From positions 620,001 through 684,000 of the forward strand of contig NC_009523.1 in NCBI RefSeq assembly GCF_000016665.1: a stretch of 64,000 nucleotides of DNA, written 5' to 3'. This DNA comes from Roseiflexus sp. RS-1 (GTDB lineage Bacteria > Chloroflexota > Chloroflexia > Chloroflexales > Roseiflexaceae). The notes under the pieces are model-generated. The model saw nothing but the letters and a program-made list of their open reading frames with translations, did no database searches and was not told the origin of the DNA. Below are positions 1-10,921 of this stretch, piece after piece. The translations under genes and the position numbers were made by a program. Numbering within the stretch: position 1 is the stretch's first letter; every line of letters begins with the position of its first letter.

Positions 1-480
<480 letters not shown>

Positions 481-491
481 ACGAGGAACCT

Positions 492-1709
492 ATGTCAACA
501 TCATTCATGAAATCGCCGCGCCTCTTCTTCACCTCAGAGTCGGTGACGGAGGGGCATCCGGACAAAATCTGCGATCAGGTGTCGGACGCGGTGCTCGACG
601 CTTTCCTGACGCACGACCCACGCGCGCGTGTCGCCTGCGAAACAGCAACCACCACCGGTCTGATTGTGGTCATCGGCGAGGTAACCTACGAGCAGGGGTA
701 TATCCCGATCGAAGAGATCGTTCGCAAGACGGTCAAGGATATCGGATATACCGATGCGTCGTATGGCTTTGACGCCGATACCTGTGGCGTGATGGTCGCC
801 ATTCACGGTCAGTCGCCTGATATTGCCCAGGGGGTTGATCGGGCGCTCGAAGTGCGCGGCGATGGGTACGTGACCGATGAGGAGGTCGCAACCATCGGCG
901 CAGGCGACCAGGGGATGATGTTCGGGTTTGCTTGCAATGAGACGCCTGAGTTGATGCCGCTGCCAATCGCGCTCGCGCACCGTATCGGTCGGCGTCTGTC
1001 GCGGTTGCGCAAGGAGGGCGTGCTGCCCTATCTGCGTCCCGATGGCAAAAGCCAGGTGACGGTCGAGTATTCGTATGGACGTCCGGTGCGTGTCGATACG
1101 GTGCTGGTCAGCAATCAGCATGCACCTGATGTAACCCAGGATCAGATTCGCCACGATATTATTCACCAGGTGATCCACGCCGTCGTTCCGCCGGAATTGA
1201 TCGACGAGAAGACGAAATATTTTGTCAACCCGACCGGTCGCTTCGTCATCGGCGGTCCTATGGGTGATAGCGGTCTTACCGGTCGCAAGATCATCGTCGA
1301 CACCTACGGTGGGATGGCGCGTCACGGCGGCGGCGCATTTTCAGGCAAAGATCCGACCAAGGTTGATCGTTCCGCCGCCTATGCGTGTCGCTGGGTCGCC
1401 AAAAACGTGGTGGCTGCCGGTCTCGCGGATCGTTTCGAGATCCAGGTAGCATACGCTATTGGCGTGGCGCATCCGTTGTCGATCAGTGTCGAATGCTTCG
1501 GCACCAACAAGGTCTCCGAAGAGACCATTCTCAGGCTGATCAACGAGCATTTTGACCTGCGCCCCGGTGCGATCATCCGCGACCTGCGCCTGCGCCGCCC
1601 GATCTATCGCCCGACGGCGGCATACGGGCATTTCGGGCGCGACGACATCGATGCGCCCTGGGAGCAGACCGACCGCGCCGAGGCGCTGCGGCGCGCAGCG
1701 GGGTTGTAG
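492..1709 (+). CDS. metK: S-adenosylmethionine synthetase
   Basis: The 405-residue product makes S-adenosylmethionine from methionine and ATP. All signature motifs are present: EGHPDK near residue 20, the GAGDQG loop near residue 137 and [19 protein letters not shown] in the C-terminal third. Length is normal for bacterial MetK (about 390-405). The ATG at 492 has an AGGA about six bases upstream. Together with ahcY just upstream it forms the activated methyl cycle: MetK makes the methyl donor and AhcY removes the inhibitory product. No anomaly was seen. Confidence 0.98.
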   Translation: MSTSFMKSPRLFFTSESVTEGHPDKICDQVSDAVLDAFLTHDPRARVACETATTTGLIVVIGEVTYEQGYIPIEEIVRKTVKDIGYTDASYGFDADTCGVMVAIHGQSPDIAQGVDRALEVRGDGYVTDEEVATIGAGDQGMMFGFACNETPELMPLPIALAHRIGRRLSRLRKEGVLPYLRPDGKSQVTVEYSYGRPVRVDTVLVSNQHAPDVTQDQIRHDIIHQVIHAVVPPELIDEKTKYFVNPTGRFVIGGPMGDSGLTGRKIIVDTYGGMARHGGGAFSGKDPTKVDRSAAYACRWVAKNVVAAGLADRFEIQVAYAIGVAHPLSISVECFGTNKVSEETILRLINEHFDLRPGAIIRDLRLRRPIYRPTAAYGHFGRDDIDAPWEQTDRAEALRRAAGL

Positions 1710-1907
1710 GAAGCGCCGGGATGATATGCCTTCACCTGCCCCCGGAGAAAAAAGTGACGGTCATGTGGACGCGCCACATCCACAGGGCGCTGCTGGTGGC
1801 GACCATGTGACCTTTACCGGGGGGCAGGCAGGCGCCAGAAGGGTTCCACACTCGCCGCTGCACATTCGCATCCGTGCCCGACGTTGGAACAATTCAAAGG
1901 AGTGCGT

Positions 1908-2771
1908 ATGCGCCTTTTCAATCGTCCAGACCGCACCGGGCGCTTGCTGAAGGCTTTTCGCACCAATTTTCTGTTCCTGATCTCCGACGGCGCGTATCCG
2001 CCGCATCGACAGCAGCGGCTGTACCAGTGGTGTCAGAAAGTCGGACTGGATTGGGCGCAAGCCCGGGCATACGTTGTGCCAGAGGCGACGGCATTCCTCC
2101 AGAGCGTCATCCAGCGCAGCGTGAACGACGGCGTTATTGCGCCGGAAGAAATGCAGAACCTGCACCGTCTGCGGCGGCGGCTGGGATTACCGGAGGATGT
2201 CGAACCGATGGTGCGCCTGTACGATCTGGTCGAGCGCAAAATCGAGCATCTGCTGATCGAGCGCGCTGCGTATCTGAGCGAAGAACAGGTCGTCCAGCGC
2301 CTGATGGAGCAGATTGGCGTGTATCATCTCCCGAAGGACCGCCAGGAGCGCCTTCAGCGCCTTTTGCAACAGCAGCACACGTATGCCCGATTGATGGCTG
2401 GCATACTGCCGGTTATTGCGGCGCCTATCGACCTGCCGGACGGCGAAGTGTGTCACGATTACCGCGAGATTTCGTTCATCGAAGCCAGCGCAGCCGCACG
2501 TCATTCGGGAACCGGCTACCTGGCAGTGACGTGCAAACGGGTCATGACGCTGGCGCCGCAGGGCGGCAACGCAACGTACTGGCACGATATTCGCCATATC
2601 CAGTTGCATGCCGACCGCGCCGTGCAGGTCGTGACGACGACGTCCAACCTGTTCCTGTACTGTGACGAACTACAGTATCTCGCCACTCTGCTCATCGGCG
2701 CGTTGCGACATTATACGCAGCGCATCGTCCCGCCGCCTCCCCCGAACAAGCGCCTCAGTCCAAGGGCGTGA
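1908..2771 (+). CDS. Hypothetical protein, mostly helical N-terminal region
   Basis: I do not recognise the family. I chose the ATG at 1908 because AAAGGAG lies five bases upstream; the frame is open from a TTG at 1884. The 287-residue product has no signal peptide or clear membrane segment. Residues 1-170 look helical and charged, with repeated Arg/Glu/Gln-rich stretches. The C-terminal third (around TGYLAVTCKRVMTL and YWHDIRHIQL) looks like a small beta-rich domain, and the protein ends with a proline run and a basic tail. It sits 198 bases after metK and is followed by a strong hairpin, so it may be monocistronic. Function unknown. Confidence 0.75.
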   Translation: MRLFNRPDRTGRLLKAFRTNFLFLISDGAYPPHRQQRLYQWCQKVGLDWAQARAYVVPEATAFLQSVIQRSVNDGVIAPEEMQNLHRLRRRLGLPEDVEPMVRLYDLVERKIEHLLIERAAYLSEEQVVQRLMEQIGVYHLPKDRQERLQRLLQQQHTYARLMAGILPVIAAPIDLPDGEVCHDYREISFIEASAAARHSGTGYLAVTCKRVMTLAPQGGNATYWHDIRHIQLHADRAVQVVTTTSNLFLYCDELQYLATLLIGALRHYTQRIVPPPPPNKRLSPRA

Positions 2772-2792
2772 TTACGTAGGCAAAACGAAAGC

Positions 2793-2816
2793 GCGGAACT
2801 CATTACTGAGTTCCGC
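2793..2816. terminator. Bidirectional hairpin terminator
   Basis: A perfect 10-bp stem (GCGGAACTCA / TGAGTTCCGC) with the loop TTAC lies between the plus-strand hypothetical gene and the minus-strand tRNA-Thr. The minus-strand side runs into a T-rich stretch (GCTTTCGTTTT), so it probably ends transcription from the tRNA and may also serve the gene on the left. Confidence 0.75.
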
Positions 2817-2833
2817 TTCCTGATACCCGTCTC

Positions 2834-2908
2834 TGGAGCCGATGGTCGGATTCGAACCGACGGCCTGCTGTTTACGAAACAGCTGCTCTACCGCTGAGCT
2901 ACACCGGC
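2834..2908 (-). tRNA. tRNA-Thr (anticodon CGU)
   Basis: The minus strand folds into a complete cloverleaf: acceptor GCCGGTG/CATCGGC with one G-U pair, D arm GCTC/GAGC, anticodon stem GCTGT/ACAGC with loop TTCGTAA (anticodon CGT, reading ACG), T arm GTCGG/CCGAC with TTCGAAT loop, discriminator T and an encoded CCA. No variable-arm insert. Confidence 0.97.
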
Positions 2909-3053
2909 ATGTTCTCAACGCTGCCTATTGTAGCATAGAGCGCATCAGGACGCAAGCAAGAAATGCCGGTCTTCATCGTTCCTTCCTTTGGACTGGTATG
3001 GTGTTCCTTTCCACAGGCATAAACGATGGTCGAAGCAGAAATTGCACATCGTC

Positions 3054-3629
3054 TCATCTGATTGTCCATACACCTGTCATGATCTGGCGCAGCATCCATT
3101 CCTGGAGCACAGCGCGGCATTGCAGGCACTCCAGGTCGTTGATCAGCGCTGCGATCTCGTGCGCGGTGCAGGCAACAGAACGAGAGATCAGCGCATGATC
3201 GATGGTTGCGTCATCGTTGATCGTGGCAATGACGCCGAACAGCAACTGGTTCGAGAACGAACTGTTGATGATCCACCCCTGTTCATTGAGCGGTTCCAGG
3301 GTCACAATCGCTTCTGGGGGAATGCCGAGTTCGCGCCGGATGATCGGTGGTGCGCTGTCGAGTGGCGTCGCCCCGGTCGGAACCCGCCCGCCTGGCAGAT
3401 CGAGCGTCATCCGCGCGACGCCGGGGCGGAACTGGGGATGCGGCAGCAGCACCTGCCCACGCCAGATCGGGATCACAATCACCGATGGCACACGCTCGAC
3501 GCGCCAGTAGTCCAGTTCTTTGCCGTGATCGTCAATCCAGCGCTCGGCGACCATCCGCACCCACGGCGATGTGATGGCGACAATCTCTGCGGTGCACTGC
3601 CAGGGGCGCGGTGGTGATGGTTCAGTCAT
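3054..3629 (-). CDS. NUDIX-fold protein with degenerate Nudix box
   Basis: The 191-residue product resembles ADP-sugar type NUDIX hydrolases: N-terminal strand region with YWRVERVPSVIVIPIW, then LDLPGGRVPTG and IIRRELGI. In the family the box GX5EX7REUXEEXGU binds the metal ion. Here the first Glu and the EExG part are missing; only REL survives. The protein may therefore be inactive on nucleoside diphosphates or use other ligands. The ATG at 3629 overlaps the TGA of the upstream zinc-ribbon gene by eight bases, so the two are translationally coupled; an in-frame ATG at 3641 is less likely. The C-terminal third is helical. Confidence 0.75.
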   Translation of the reverse strand: MTEPSPPRPWQCTAEIVAITSPWVRMVAERWIDDHGKELDYWRVERVPSVIVIPIWRGQVLLPHPQFRPGVARMTLDLPGGRVPTGATPLDSAPPIIRRELGIPPEAIVTLEPLNEQGWIINSSFSNQLLFGVIATINDDATIDHALISRSVACTAHEIAALINDLECLQCRAVLQEWMLRQIMTGVWTIR

Positions 3630-4596
3630 AGGACTCCTCATCGCTGTCAGATGCCTGTCTATACGCGATGATCTGCGGGATCATCTGTTCAACGGCGGGG
3701 ATCATGCGTGGCGGGATCAGAATGATGGACGGAAAGAGGGAGGTGACGCTCATTCTTTCTGTGCGACCGCCTGCCTGATGACGGACAACTTTGAGATGCG
3801 GCAGCGGTCTCTGCTTCAAGAAGATCGCATCGATGGGATGCCGGTCTGCATCCAGATACACACGCTCATAGAACAGTTCGTTTCTTCCCAACGCGACGCA
3901 TGCTGGCGGGGATGGACGGCGCATACGTTCGATGGAGAACCAGTTGATCAGATAAACCGGCAGAATCAGCACACCACCTGCGATGGCGCCGGTGAGGGTT
4001 CCAACCAGGACACTCACTGCCGCCTCGACCAAATCCCTGCTATCGGTCATTCCTGCCATCACGCCGACGAGAAACCCGATCCCGCCGAACAGGATGGGCA
4101 GACACCCGTAGGGCGGAGAGTCGCTGCGCACGCGTTCATAGAAATACTGGCGCACCTGTTGCCATTCCTCCGGTGTATACACCCACGCCACGAGCACACG
4201 ATCGCTTTGCAGAAACTCCGCCCCCCGACGCCGATTGTTCCACCCTCCGACCCAGAAGAACAGCGCCGCAAACAGGAAGGTTATGCCGATCATGCCCGGT
4301 GCGAAGAGACAGGCGCTCTCGCCGCTCATGGCAGCCGCGCCTGTTCCGACAACAATGCACAATGCTGCCAGCGCCCCCAGAGTCAGGGACGTTCCGGCGG
4401 AGGGCTGCCTGAACGATTGGGCATAGGCGCGGATTTCTGGCGAAACCTGAGATGATGGCGGTTGTGCAAGCGCTGGAGCGAAGCGTTCTCTGGCAAATGA
4501 CTCTTCTGGCAATAATCTGCCGCATGACCGGCAAAAGCGCGCTTCCGGCGACTGGAGCGCATCACAGTACGGGCAGGTGCGCATCGAGGAGGGCAT
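3622..4596 (-). CDS. Zinc-ribbon membrane protein of unknown function
   Basis: The 324-residue product starts with a zinc ribbon (CPYC at residues 8-11, CRSC at residues 22-25), as in many membrane-anchored zinc-ribbon proteins. After a Pro/Ser-rich linker come two hydrophobic segments (about residues 70-120) and another hydrophobic pair around residues 165-225 with many Gly. The C-terminal 100 residues look soluble. No enzyme motif was recognised. It lies three bases after the thioredoxin-VKOR gene and overlaps the NUDIX gene, so the three form a likely operon; the link to thiol chemistry is only positional. Confidence 0.75.
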   Translation of the reverse strand: MPSSMRTCPYCDALQSPEARFCRSCGRLLPEESFARERFAPALAQPPSSQVSPEIRAYAQSFRQPSAGTSLTLGALAALCIVVGTGAAAMSGESACLFAPGMIGITFLFAALFFWVGGWNNRRRGAEFLQSDRVLVAWVYTPEEWQQVRQYFYERVRSDSPPYGCLPILFGGIGFLVGVMAGMTDSRDLVEAAVSVLVGTLTGAIAGGVLILPVYLINWFSIERMRRPSPPACVALGRNELFYERVYLDADRHPIDAIFLKQRPLPHLKVVRHQAGGRTERMSVTSLFPSIILIPPRMIPAVEQMIPQIIAYRQASDSDEESYD

Positions 4597-4599
4597 GCT

Positions 4600-5628
4600 T
4601 CACCTCCGGGCATACCCGCGTGACGTCGAACGCTGGCGGTACGGCATACTGAGCCATAACAGACCGGTCATGATAACCGCCGATGTCAGACACCACAGGC
4701 AGGTAGCTCCGATAACGAACGGTTCGAGGAAGGTGAGATAGATTGAGAACAGCGTGCCGATCAACGCCAGCGCTGGCAACAGCAAGGCGGCGCGCTCGCC
4801 AGATGTGCCAGGCAGGAGATGCGCTACAATCCACACGATCAGGATCGCGCCATATCCCGCAACACCTGCCGCACCAACCGGAATAGTGCCGAAGAGCCGT
4901 GCGAATTCGCTCTGCTGCACCGCGTTGCAGTCGCCCACCGGTCCGCATAGCGCCGGAGCGCCGGTTGTTTCGATGAAGGTCAGATACGCTGCCACCGCCA
5001 TGCCGCCAATCGCCAGCAATGGAATTGATCGGTCGCGCCAGCGGGTGGGCGGTTGAGCCGGGCGTGACCATGTGATTCCAGCCCACATCACAGTGAGCAG
5101 CATGCCGGCCAGCACGACAACGGCAAGCGCATTGGCTGGCAGGTCACGCAGGAAGGGTGGGGTTTCGGCAGTGGCGGGTGGGAGCGTCGGCGGCGCCGGG
5201 GCGCTCGTCGGCACAGTAGCGAGCAGGTCTGCCAGACCGGGGATCGGGGGCCAGTCGCTGCCGCCGCGTGCCAGGAGCGTTTCGATCAGACCCGGCAGGC
5301 GTTGTGGGATCTCGACAGAACCGACCAGCACCGTATCGCTGATGATCATGGTCGGAACGCCGCGGCGCGCTTCGGGAATAGCGTAGACAGCGATTGCCTC
5401 ACGGTAGAGCGCCGCGCCCTGCGCCTGATCGACATCAATCATCAAGATCTGCAACTGATCGCCGTATCGCTGTTGGAGTGGCGGCAGGTGCTCGCTGATA
5501 ACCATGTGGCAATGACCGCAGCGTGGAGAGTAGAACAGCACTGCGCGCACTGTTGCGGCGGCGGATGCAACCGACAGACTGAGCGTCAGCATACAGGAGA
5601 CTATGAGAGTGAGCAGAAAGCGACGCAT
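4600..5628 (-). CDS. Thioredoxin-like domain fused to vitamin K epoxide reductase (VKOR) domain
   Basis: The 342-residue exported membrane protein probably makes disulfide bonds outside the cytoplasm, passing electrons to quinone. It has a signal peptide (residues 1-24), a thioredoxin-fold domain with CGHC at 37-40 and a cis-Pro in GVPTM, a Pro/Thr linker (140-160), and a multi-helix VKOR domain with C228/C234 and the active-site CLWC at 310-313. I start it at 5628, where AAAGGAG precedes the ATG; the frame runs farther upstream but only through repeat DNA. Bacterial VKOR fusions usually carry thioredoxin at the C-terminus; here the order is reversed. It leads the operon with the zinc-ribbon and NUDIX genes. 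Confidence 0.9.
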   Translation of the reverse strand: MRRFLLTLIVSCMLTLSLSVASAAATVRAVLFYSPRCGHCHMVISEHLPPLQQRYGDQLQILMIDVDQAQGAALYREAIAVYAIPEARRGVPTMIISDTVLVGSVEIPQRLPGLIETLLARGGSDWPPIPGLADLLATVPTSAPAPPTLPPATAETPPFLRDLPANALAVVVLAGMLLTVMWAGITWSRPAQPPTRWRDRSIPLLAIGGMAVAAYLTFIETTGAPALCGPVGDCNAVQQSEFARLFGTIPVGAAGVAGYGAILIVWIVAHLLPGTSGERAALLLPALALIGTLFSIYLTFLEPFVIGATCLWCLTSAVIMTGLLWLSMPYRQRSTSRGYARR

Positions 5629-5695
5629 CGCAATCTCCTTTCCTGGTTGCCAGCATGATTGTACGTCGAAGTGCGGAGTGCGGGGGAGAAGTGTT

Positions 5696-5771
5696 GAGAA
5701 CCAGGAACTGAGAACTGAGAACCGGGAACCGGGAACCGAGAACCGAGAACCAGGAACCAGGATTTGAGAAC
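5696..5771. repeat. GAACC-type minisatellite, copy 1
   Basis: About 75 bases are built from short variants of GAGAACCGGGAACC and GAACTGAGAACT. The same motif family, read on the other strand, occurs at 24189-24251 and 41961-42014. It lies in the 356-base gap upstream of the thioredoxin-VKOR gene. The rest of that gap (5772-5984) shows no gene; it holds only a GCGC-rich stretch. Confidence 0.85.
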
Positions 5772-5984
5772 TTAAATTTGTGCGCGTATGAGGATGCAAA
5801 GAACCATGCACCCGGCACGCACGTGGTTCAATCATTTTGCACGTCGCTAAAATTAGTGCTTCATTGGCGCACCAGGAAGGACGCACCCGAAGGCGCGTTA
5901 TGTGCGCGGAAAGAGTGCTCGCCGCGTGGTTGATCGCGTAAGCGTCGGCGTCTTTCCCGGTTCAATGGCAAACCGATTGCCCGC

Positions 5985-7820
<1,836 letters not shown>

Positions 7821-7971
7821 GTCGCATCTCCTGACACCGGATGCCGCATCGCTCCGGTGACTGTTCGCTTTTCATCCCTCTCCATCCAGCGAGGTTGTGG
7901 CGTTCTGACGCCCGCAACGGAAGATGGAAACGCAGTGGCGAAACGATCGCTCCCGGAAGCGCCTCTACCGC

Positions 7972-9783
7972 CTACTCCTCCTCAAGTTCCGCCTGGAGCA
8001 GTTCCCGGCGGTACATATCGGCGTACCGTCCGCCACGTTCGAGCAGTTCCCGATGGGCGCCGCGTTCGACGATCATACCATCGTGCAGCACAATGATCTG
8101 GTCGGCATCTTTCACCGTCGCTATGCGCTGCGCAATAATGATGCTGGTGCGCCCTTTCATCAGTGTGCGCAAACCGGCAAGGATTTCAGCCGCAGTGTGC
8201 GTATCGACGCTGGAGAGGGCGTCATCGAGCACCAGAATAGCGGGGTCGCGCAGAATAGCGCGGGCAATCGCGGCGCGCTGCTTCTGTCCACCAGAAAGGG
8301 TGACGCCACGCTCGCCGATCAGCGTGTCGATACCCTGGGGAAACTGCTCGATATCGTTGATCAGGCGCGATACGGTGAGCGCCTGCATCATCTGTTCATC
8401 GGTCGCGTCCGGTCTGCCGAAGGCAACATTCTCGCGGATCGGAACGCTGAACAGGAAGGTGTCTTGAGGAACGTAGCCGATGCCGCGTCGCAATGCGTCG
8501 AGCGGCAGGGTGCGCACATCATGCCCGTCGATCAGCACCTGTCCTTCGTCGGGGTCGCGCACCCGCGCCAGCAGGTTGACGAGGGTCGTCTTGCCGGTGC
8601 CGGTGGCGCCAACGATTGCCAGTGAACTGCCCCGTGGAATGTGGAACGAAATATGGCGCAACACCCATTCCGGCGCGCCAGATGTCGTGTGAGCCGCAGA
8701 ATTGGAGGGGGATTCGTGTCCATTCGTATGGAGGTGATGGTCGAACCGCAGCCCGACGTTGCGGAACTCGACCTCACCCTGCACCACGAAGTCGCGCGGG
8801 GCATCGGGCGGCGAGGTGATCGCAGGACGACGTTGCAGCACTTCGCTGATGCGGATCAGCGATGCTGCACCTTGCTGGTAGAGATCGACCGTCCAGCCAA
8901 GTGCGATGACGGGCCATGCCAGTTGCGCCAGGTACGCATTGAACAGCACCAGTTCACCGACAGTCATGTCGCCGGAGGCAACCATGCGCCCGCCGACAAG
9001 TATCACAAAAGCGCCAATCGTTCCCAGCATCAACCCGATGATGGGCCAGAGCATACCGCTGAGCAGCACATAGCGCAGGTTGAGCGCGCGGTAGCGTTCG
9101 TTCGCTGCGCGAAACACGCGGATCTCTGCTTCTTCCTGCGCATATGCCTTAATGGTTCGGATGCCGCTGAAGTTTTCCTGGGCGCGGGTCGAGATTTCAC
9201 CGAACTGATCCTGCACCTTCCGAAAGATAACACGCATCCGTTCGCCAATCACAACGAACAGCACGGCAACCATAGGCAACAGGAGAATAACAATCGCCGC
9301 GAGGAGCGGATTTGTAAAAAACATGAGTGTTGCTGCGGTGAGGAGCAGCAGTGTCGAACCGAGCAGGTTGCTTATGCCGGGACCGAGGAACATGCGCACC
9401 GCCGAAAGATCATTCGTCACGCGCGTCATCAGGTCGCCGGTGTGCATTGCGTTGAAAAAACCCTGATCCAGGGTGAGCAGTCGGGCGAACAGCGCCTCGC
9501 GCATGTCGAAATCGATCAAATGCGAAGTGCCGATGATCTGGGTTCGCTGACCGTAGCGCAACATTCCTTCAATGGTGGCAGCGAGCAACAGCAATCCGCC
9601 ATAGGTCATCAGGCGATCAAGCAGAACGCCGCGTGTGTTCAGATCATCGACGGCAAAGCGCACAATCTGCGGAATCATGGCGGCGACAGCAGTCGCTGCC
9701 AGGGCGCACAGCGCGCCGATTGCCAGGCGATGCCGATAACGCCGTACAAAGGGCCACAGATGACGGATTTGAACCACGACCAT
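7972..9783 (-). CDS. ABC exporter half-transporter, degenerate ATP-site subunit
   Basis: The 603-residue product has a six-helix membrane domain and a nucleotide-binding domain with Walker A GATGTGKTT and a full LSGGQ signature. Its Walker B ends in LVLDDALSSVD (Asp for the catalytic Glu) and its H-loop is IIIAQRIATV (Gln for His). These are the known marks of the non-hydrolysing site in heterodimeric exporters, and the downstream gene has the matching altered signature. I chose the ATG at 9783, which has a GGGGGAG just upstream; longer in-frame starts exist. A Ser/His-rich insertion around HTNGHESPSNSAAHT precedes the first beta strands of the ATPase domain. Confidence 0.92.
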   Translation of the reverse strand: MVVVQIRHLWPFVRRYRHRLAIGALCALAATAVAAMIPQIVRFAVDDLNTRGVLLDRLMTYGGLLLLAATIEGMLRYGQRTQIIGTSHLIDFDMREALFARLLTLDQGFFNAMHTGDLMTRVTNDLSAVRMFLGPGISNLLGSTLLLLTAATLMFFTNPLLAAIVILLLPMVAVLFVVIGERMRVIFRKVQDQFGEISTRAQENFSGIRTIKAYAQEEAEIRVFRAANERYRALNLRYVLLSGMLWPIIGLMLGTIGAFVILVGGRMVASGDMTVGELVLFNAYLAQLAWPVIALGWTVDLYQQGAASLIRISEVLQRRPAITSPPDAPRDFVVQGEVEFRNVGLRFDHHLHTNGHESPSNSAAHTTSGAPEWVLRHISFHIPRGSSLAIVGATGTGKTTLVNLLARVRDPDEGQVLIDGHDVRTLPLDALRRGIGYVPQDTFLFSVPIRENVAFGRPDATDEQMMQALTVSRLINDIEQFPQGIDTLIGERGVTLSGGQKQRAAIARAILRDPAILVLDDALSSVDTHTAAEILAGLRTLMKGRTSIIIAQRIATVKDADQIIVLHDGMIVERGAHRELLERGGRYADMYRRELLQAELEEE

Positions 9784-9958
9784 TCTCCCCCTTGAGGCTG
9801 CACAGGTCATAAAGACGCCAAAGCGTCGCCGGCAACCCACCTGCGACGCAACTCTACCAGTATAGCACATGTCGTCATTCCGGGCTGACGCTTCGGCAGC
9901 GCGGTCACTGCCCGGCGTCGGGGGCACGGCATGCTGTGCTAGCTAATGGAGATTGAAA

Positions 9959-10169
9959 ATTATAGCAGTTCTCACAAAGATTGGTCTTGTTGGGCAGGGT
10001 TACCCCCGCCATCGAAAGCAGACGCCTTGTGCGCCATCCCTCCGCGTACTCCGCGTCTCTGCGTGCATCAGACCGGCTCACGCGGAGGCGCGAAGGCGCG
10101 GAGATCAGGAGCGCGGCGGAAGCGGGCGTCTCGTGCGACATGGCAGACCCCTTTGAGAACTGCTATAAA
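9959..10169. mobile_element. MITE-like element, copy 1
   Basis: A non-coding block of about 210 bases is bounded by inverted ends: ATTATAGCAGTTCTCA on the left and TGAGAACTGCTATAAAT on the right. The interior (ATTGGTCTTGTTGGGCAGGG, then a CCTCCGCGT-rich part) is shared with 49550-49801, which has the same ends. There is no transposase in it. It is probably mobilised in trans or is a remnant; no target duplication could be assigned. Confidence 0.7.
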
Positions 10170-10250
10170 TCCGCTATACTGCGCTAGCCGTGGGGCTGAA
10201 GCCCTCGGCTAGCCAAGGCGAAGCCCGCCTGCGCGGGCTAGAGCGGATTA
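10168..10250. repeat. Nested palindromic (REP-like) repeat
   Basis: Two hairpins sit side by side: one at 10183-10213 (arms GCTAGCCG/CGGCTAGC) and one at 10222-10239 (AGCCCGC/GCGGGCT). Both are enclosed by an outer inverted pair AATCCGCTATA / TAGAGCGGATT with one mismatch. The AGCCCGCGCAGGCGGGCTTCGCC theme recurs at 55659-55673 and 55868-55883, which marks it as a dispersed repeat family. Confidence 0.7.
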
Positions 10251-10336
10251 TGTATTCAAAGACCATTAGCTACATAGATGTGAAAGTTGCCGACAAGTGT
10301 CGAAGGCGATCACTGCCCGGCGTCGGGGCACGGCAT

Positions 10337-10710
10337 GCCGTGCGCCGACGTTTCCGCCGCAGCGTGTTCTGCCGTGCGCCGACGTTTCCGCCGCAGCGTA
10401 GTCTGCCGTGCGCCGACGTTTCCGCCGCAGCGTAGTCTGCCGTGCGCCGACGTTTCCGCCGCAGCGTGTTCTGCCGTGCGCCGACGTTTCCGCCGCAGCG
10501 TGTTCTGCCGTGCGCCGACGTTTCCGCCGCAGCGTAGTCTGCCGTGCGCCGACGTTTCCGCCGCAGCGTGTTCTGCCGTGCGCCGACGTTTCCGCCACAG
10601 CGTGTTCTGCCGTGCGCCGACGTTTCCGCCGCAGCGTGGTCTGCCGTGCGCCGACGTTTCCGCCGCAGCGTAGTCTGCTGTGCCCCGACGTTTCCGCCGT
10701 AGCGTGGCAT
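10337..10710. repeat. 34-bp tandem repeat array, 11 units
   Basis: Eleven head-to-tail units of exactly 34 bases start with GCCGTGCGCCGACGTTTCC and end in GCGT plus a variable TGTTCT, TAGTCT or TGGTCT. Unit 8 has one base change and unit 11 is the most diverged. The sequence just before the array (CACTGCCCGGCGTCGGGG) also occurs at 9905-9939, before the MITE-like element. The period is not a multiple of three, so open frames across it are by-products. The remaining 211 bases to the next gene show nothing. Confidence 0.95.
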
Positions 10711-10921
10711 CGCCGTAATCCTGCACCATAGCGATCACGAGGTGATCCCGTCATGCCGCAACAGGGTGCGCCAGCGCGCCGCCGCGTCGGCATCACGAGC
10801 GGGAGCGATGACGGCGCTGCATCAGGTTGTATGCTTCGTCGAAATGACTATACCTTGCGAAACTCATCAACAGCGCGCGTGCGAATCATCGCTGGAGATT
10901 GCAGGACGTAGCGCGGGTTCG

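Noticed and set aside
3571-4455. Plus-strand frame opposite the zinc-ribbon gene
   Set aside because: It is antisense to a gene with clear zinc-ribbon and membrane features and shows no domain itself.
10337-10710. CRISPR array
   Set aside because: Units are adjacent with no spacers and there are no cas genes nearby.
10266-10796. Long open frames on both strands across the 34-bp array
   Set aside because: The repeat has no stop codons in several frames and a period not divisible by three; the products are low-complexity and differ only by frame, with no start signals.
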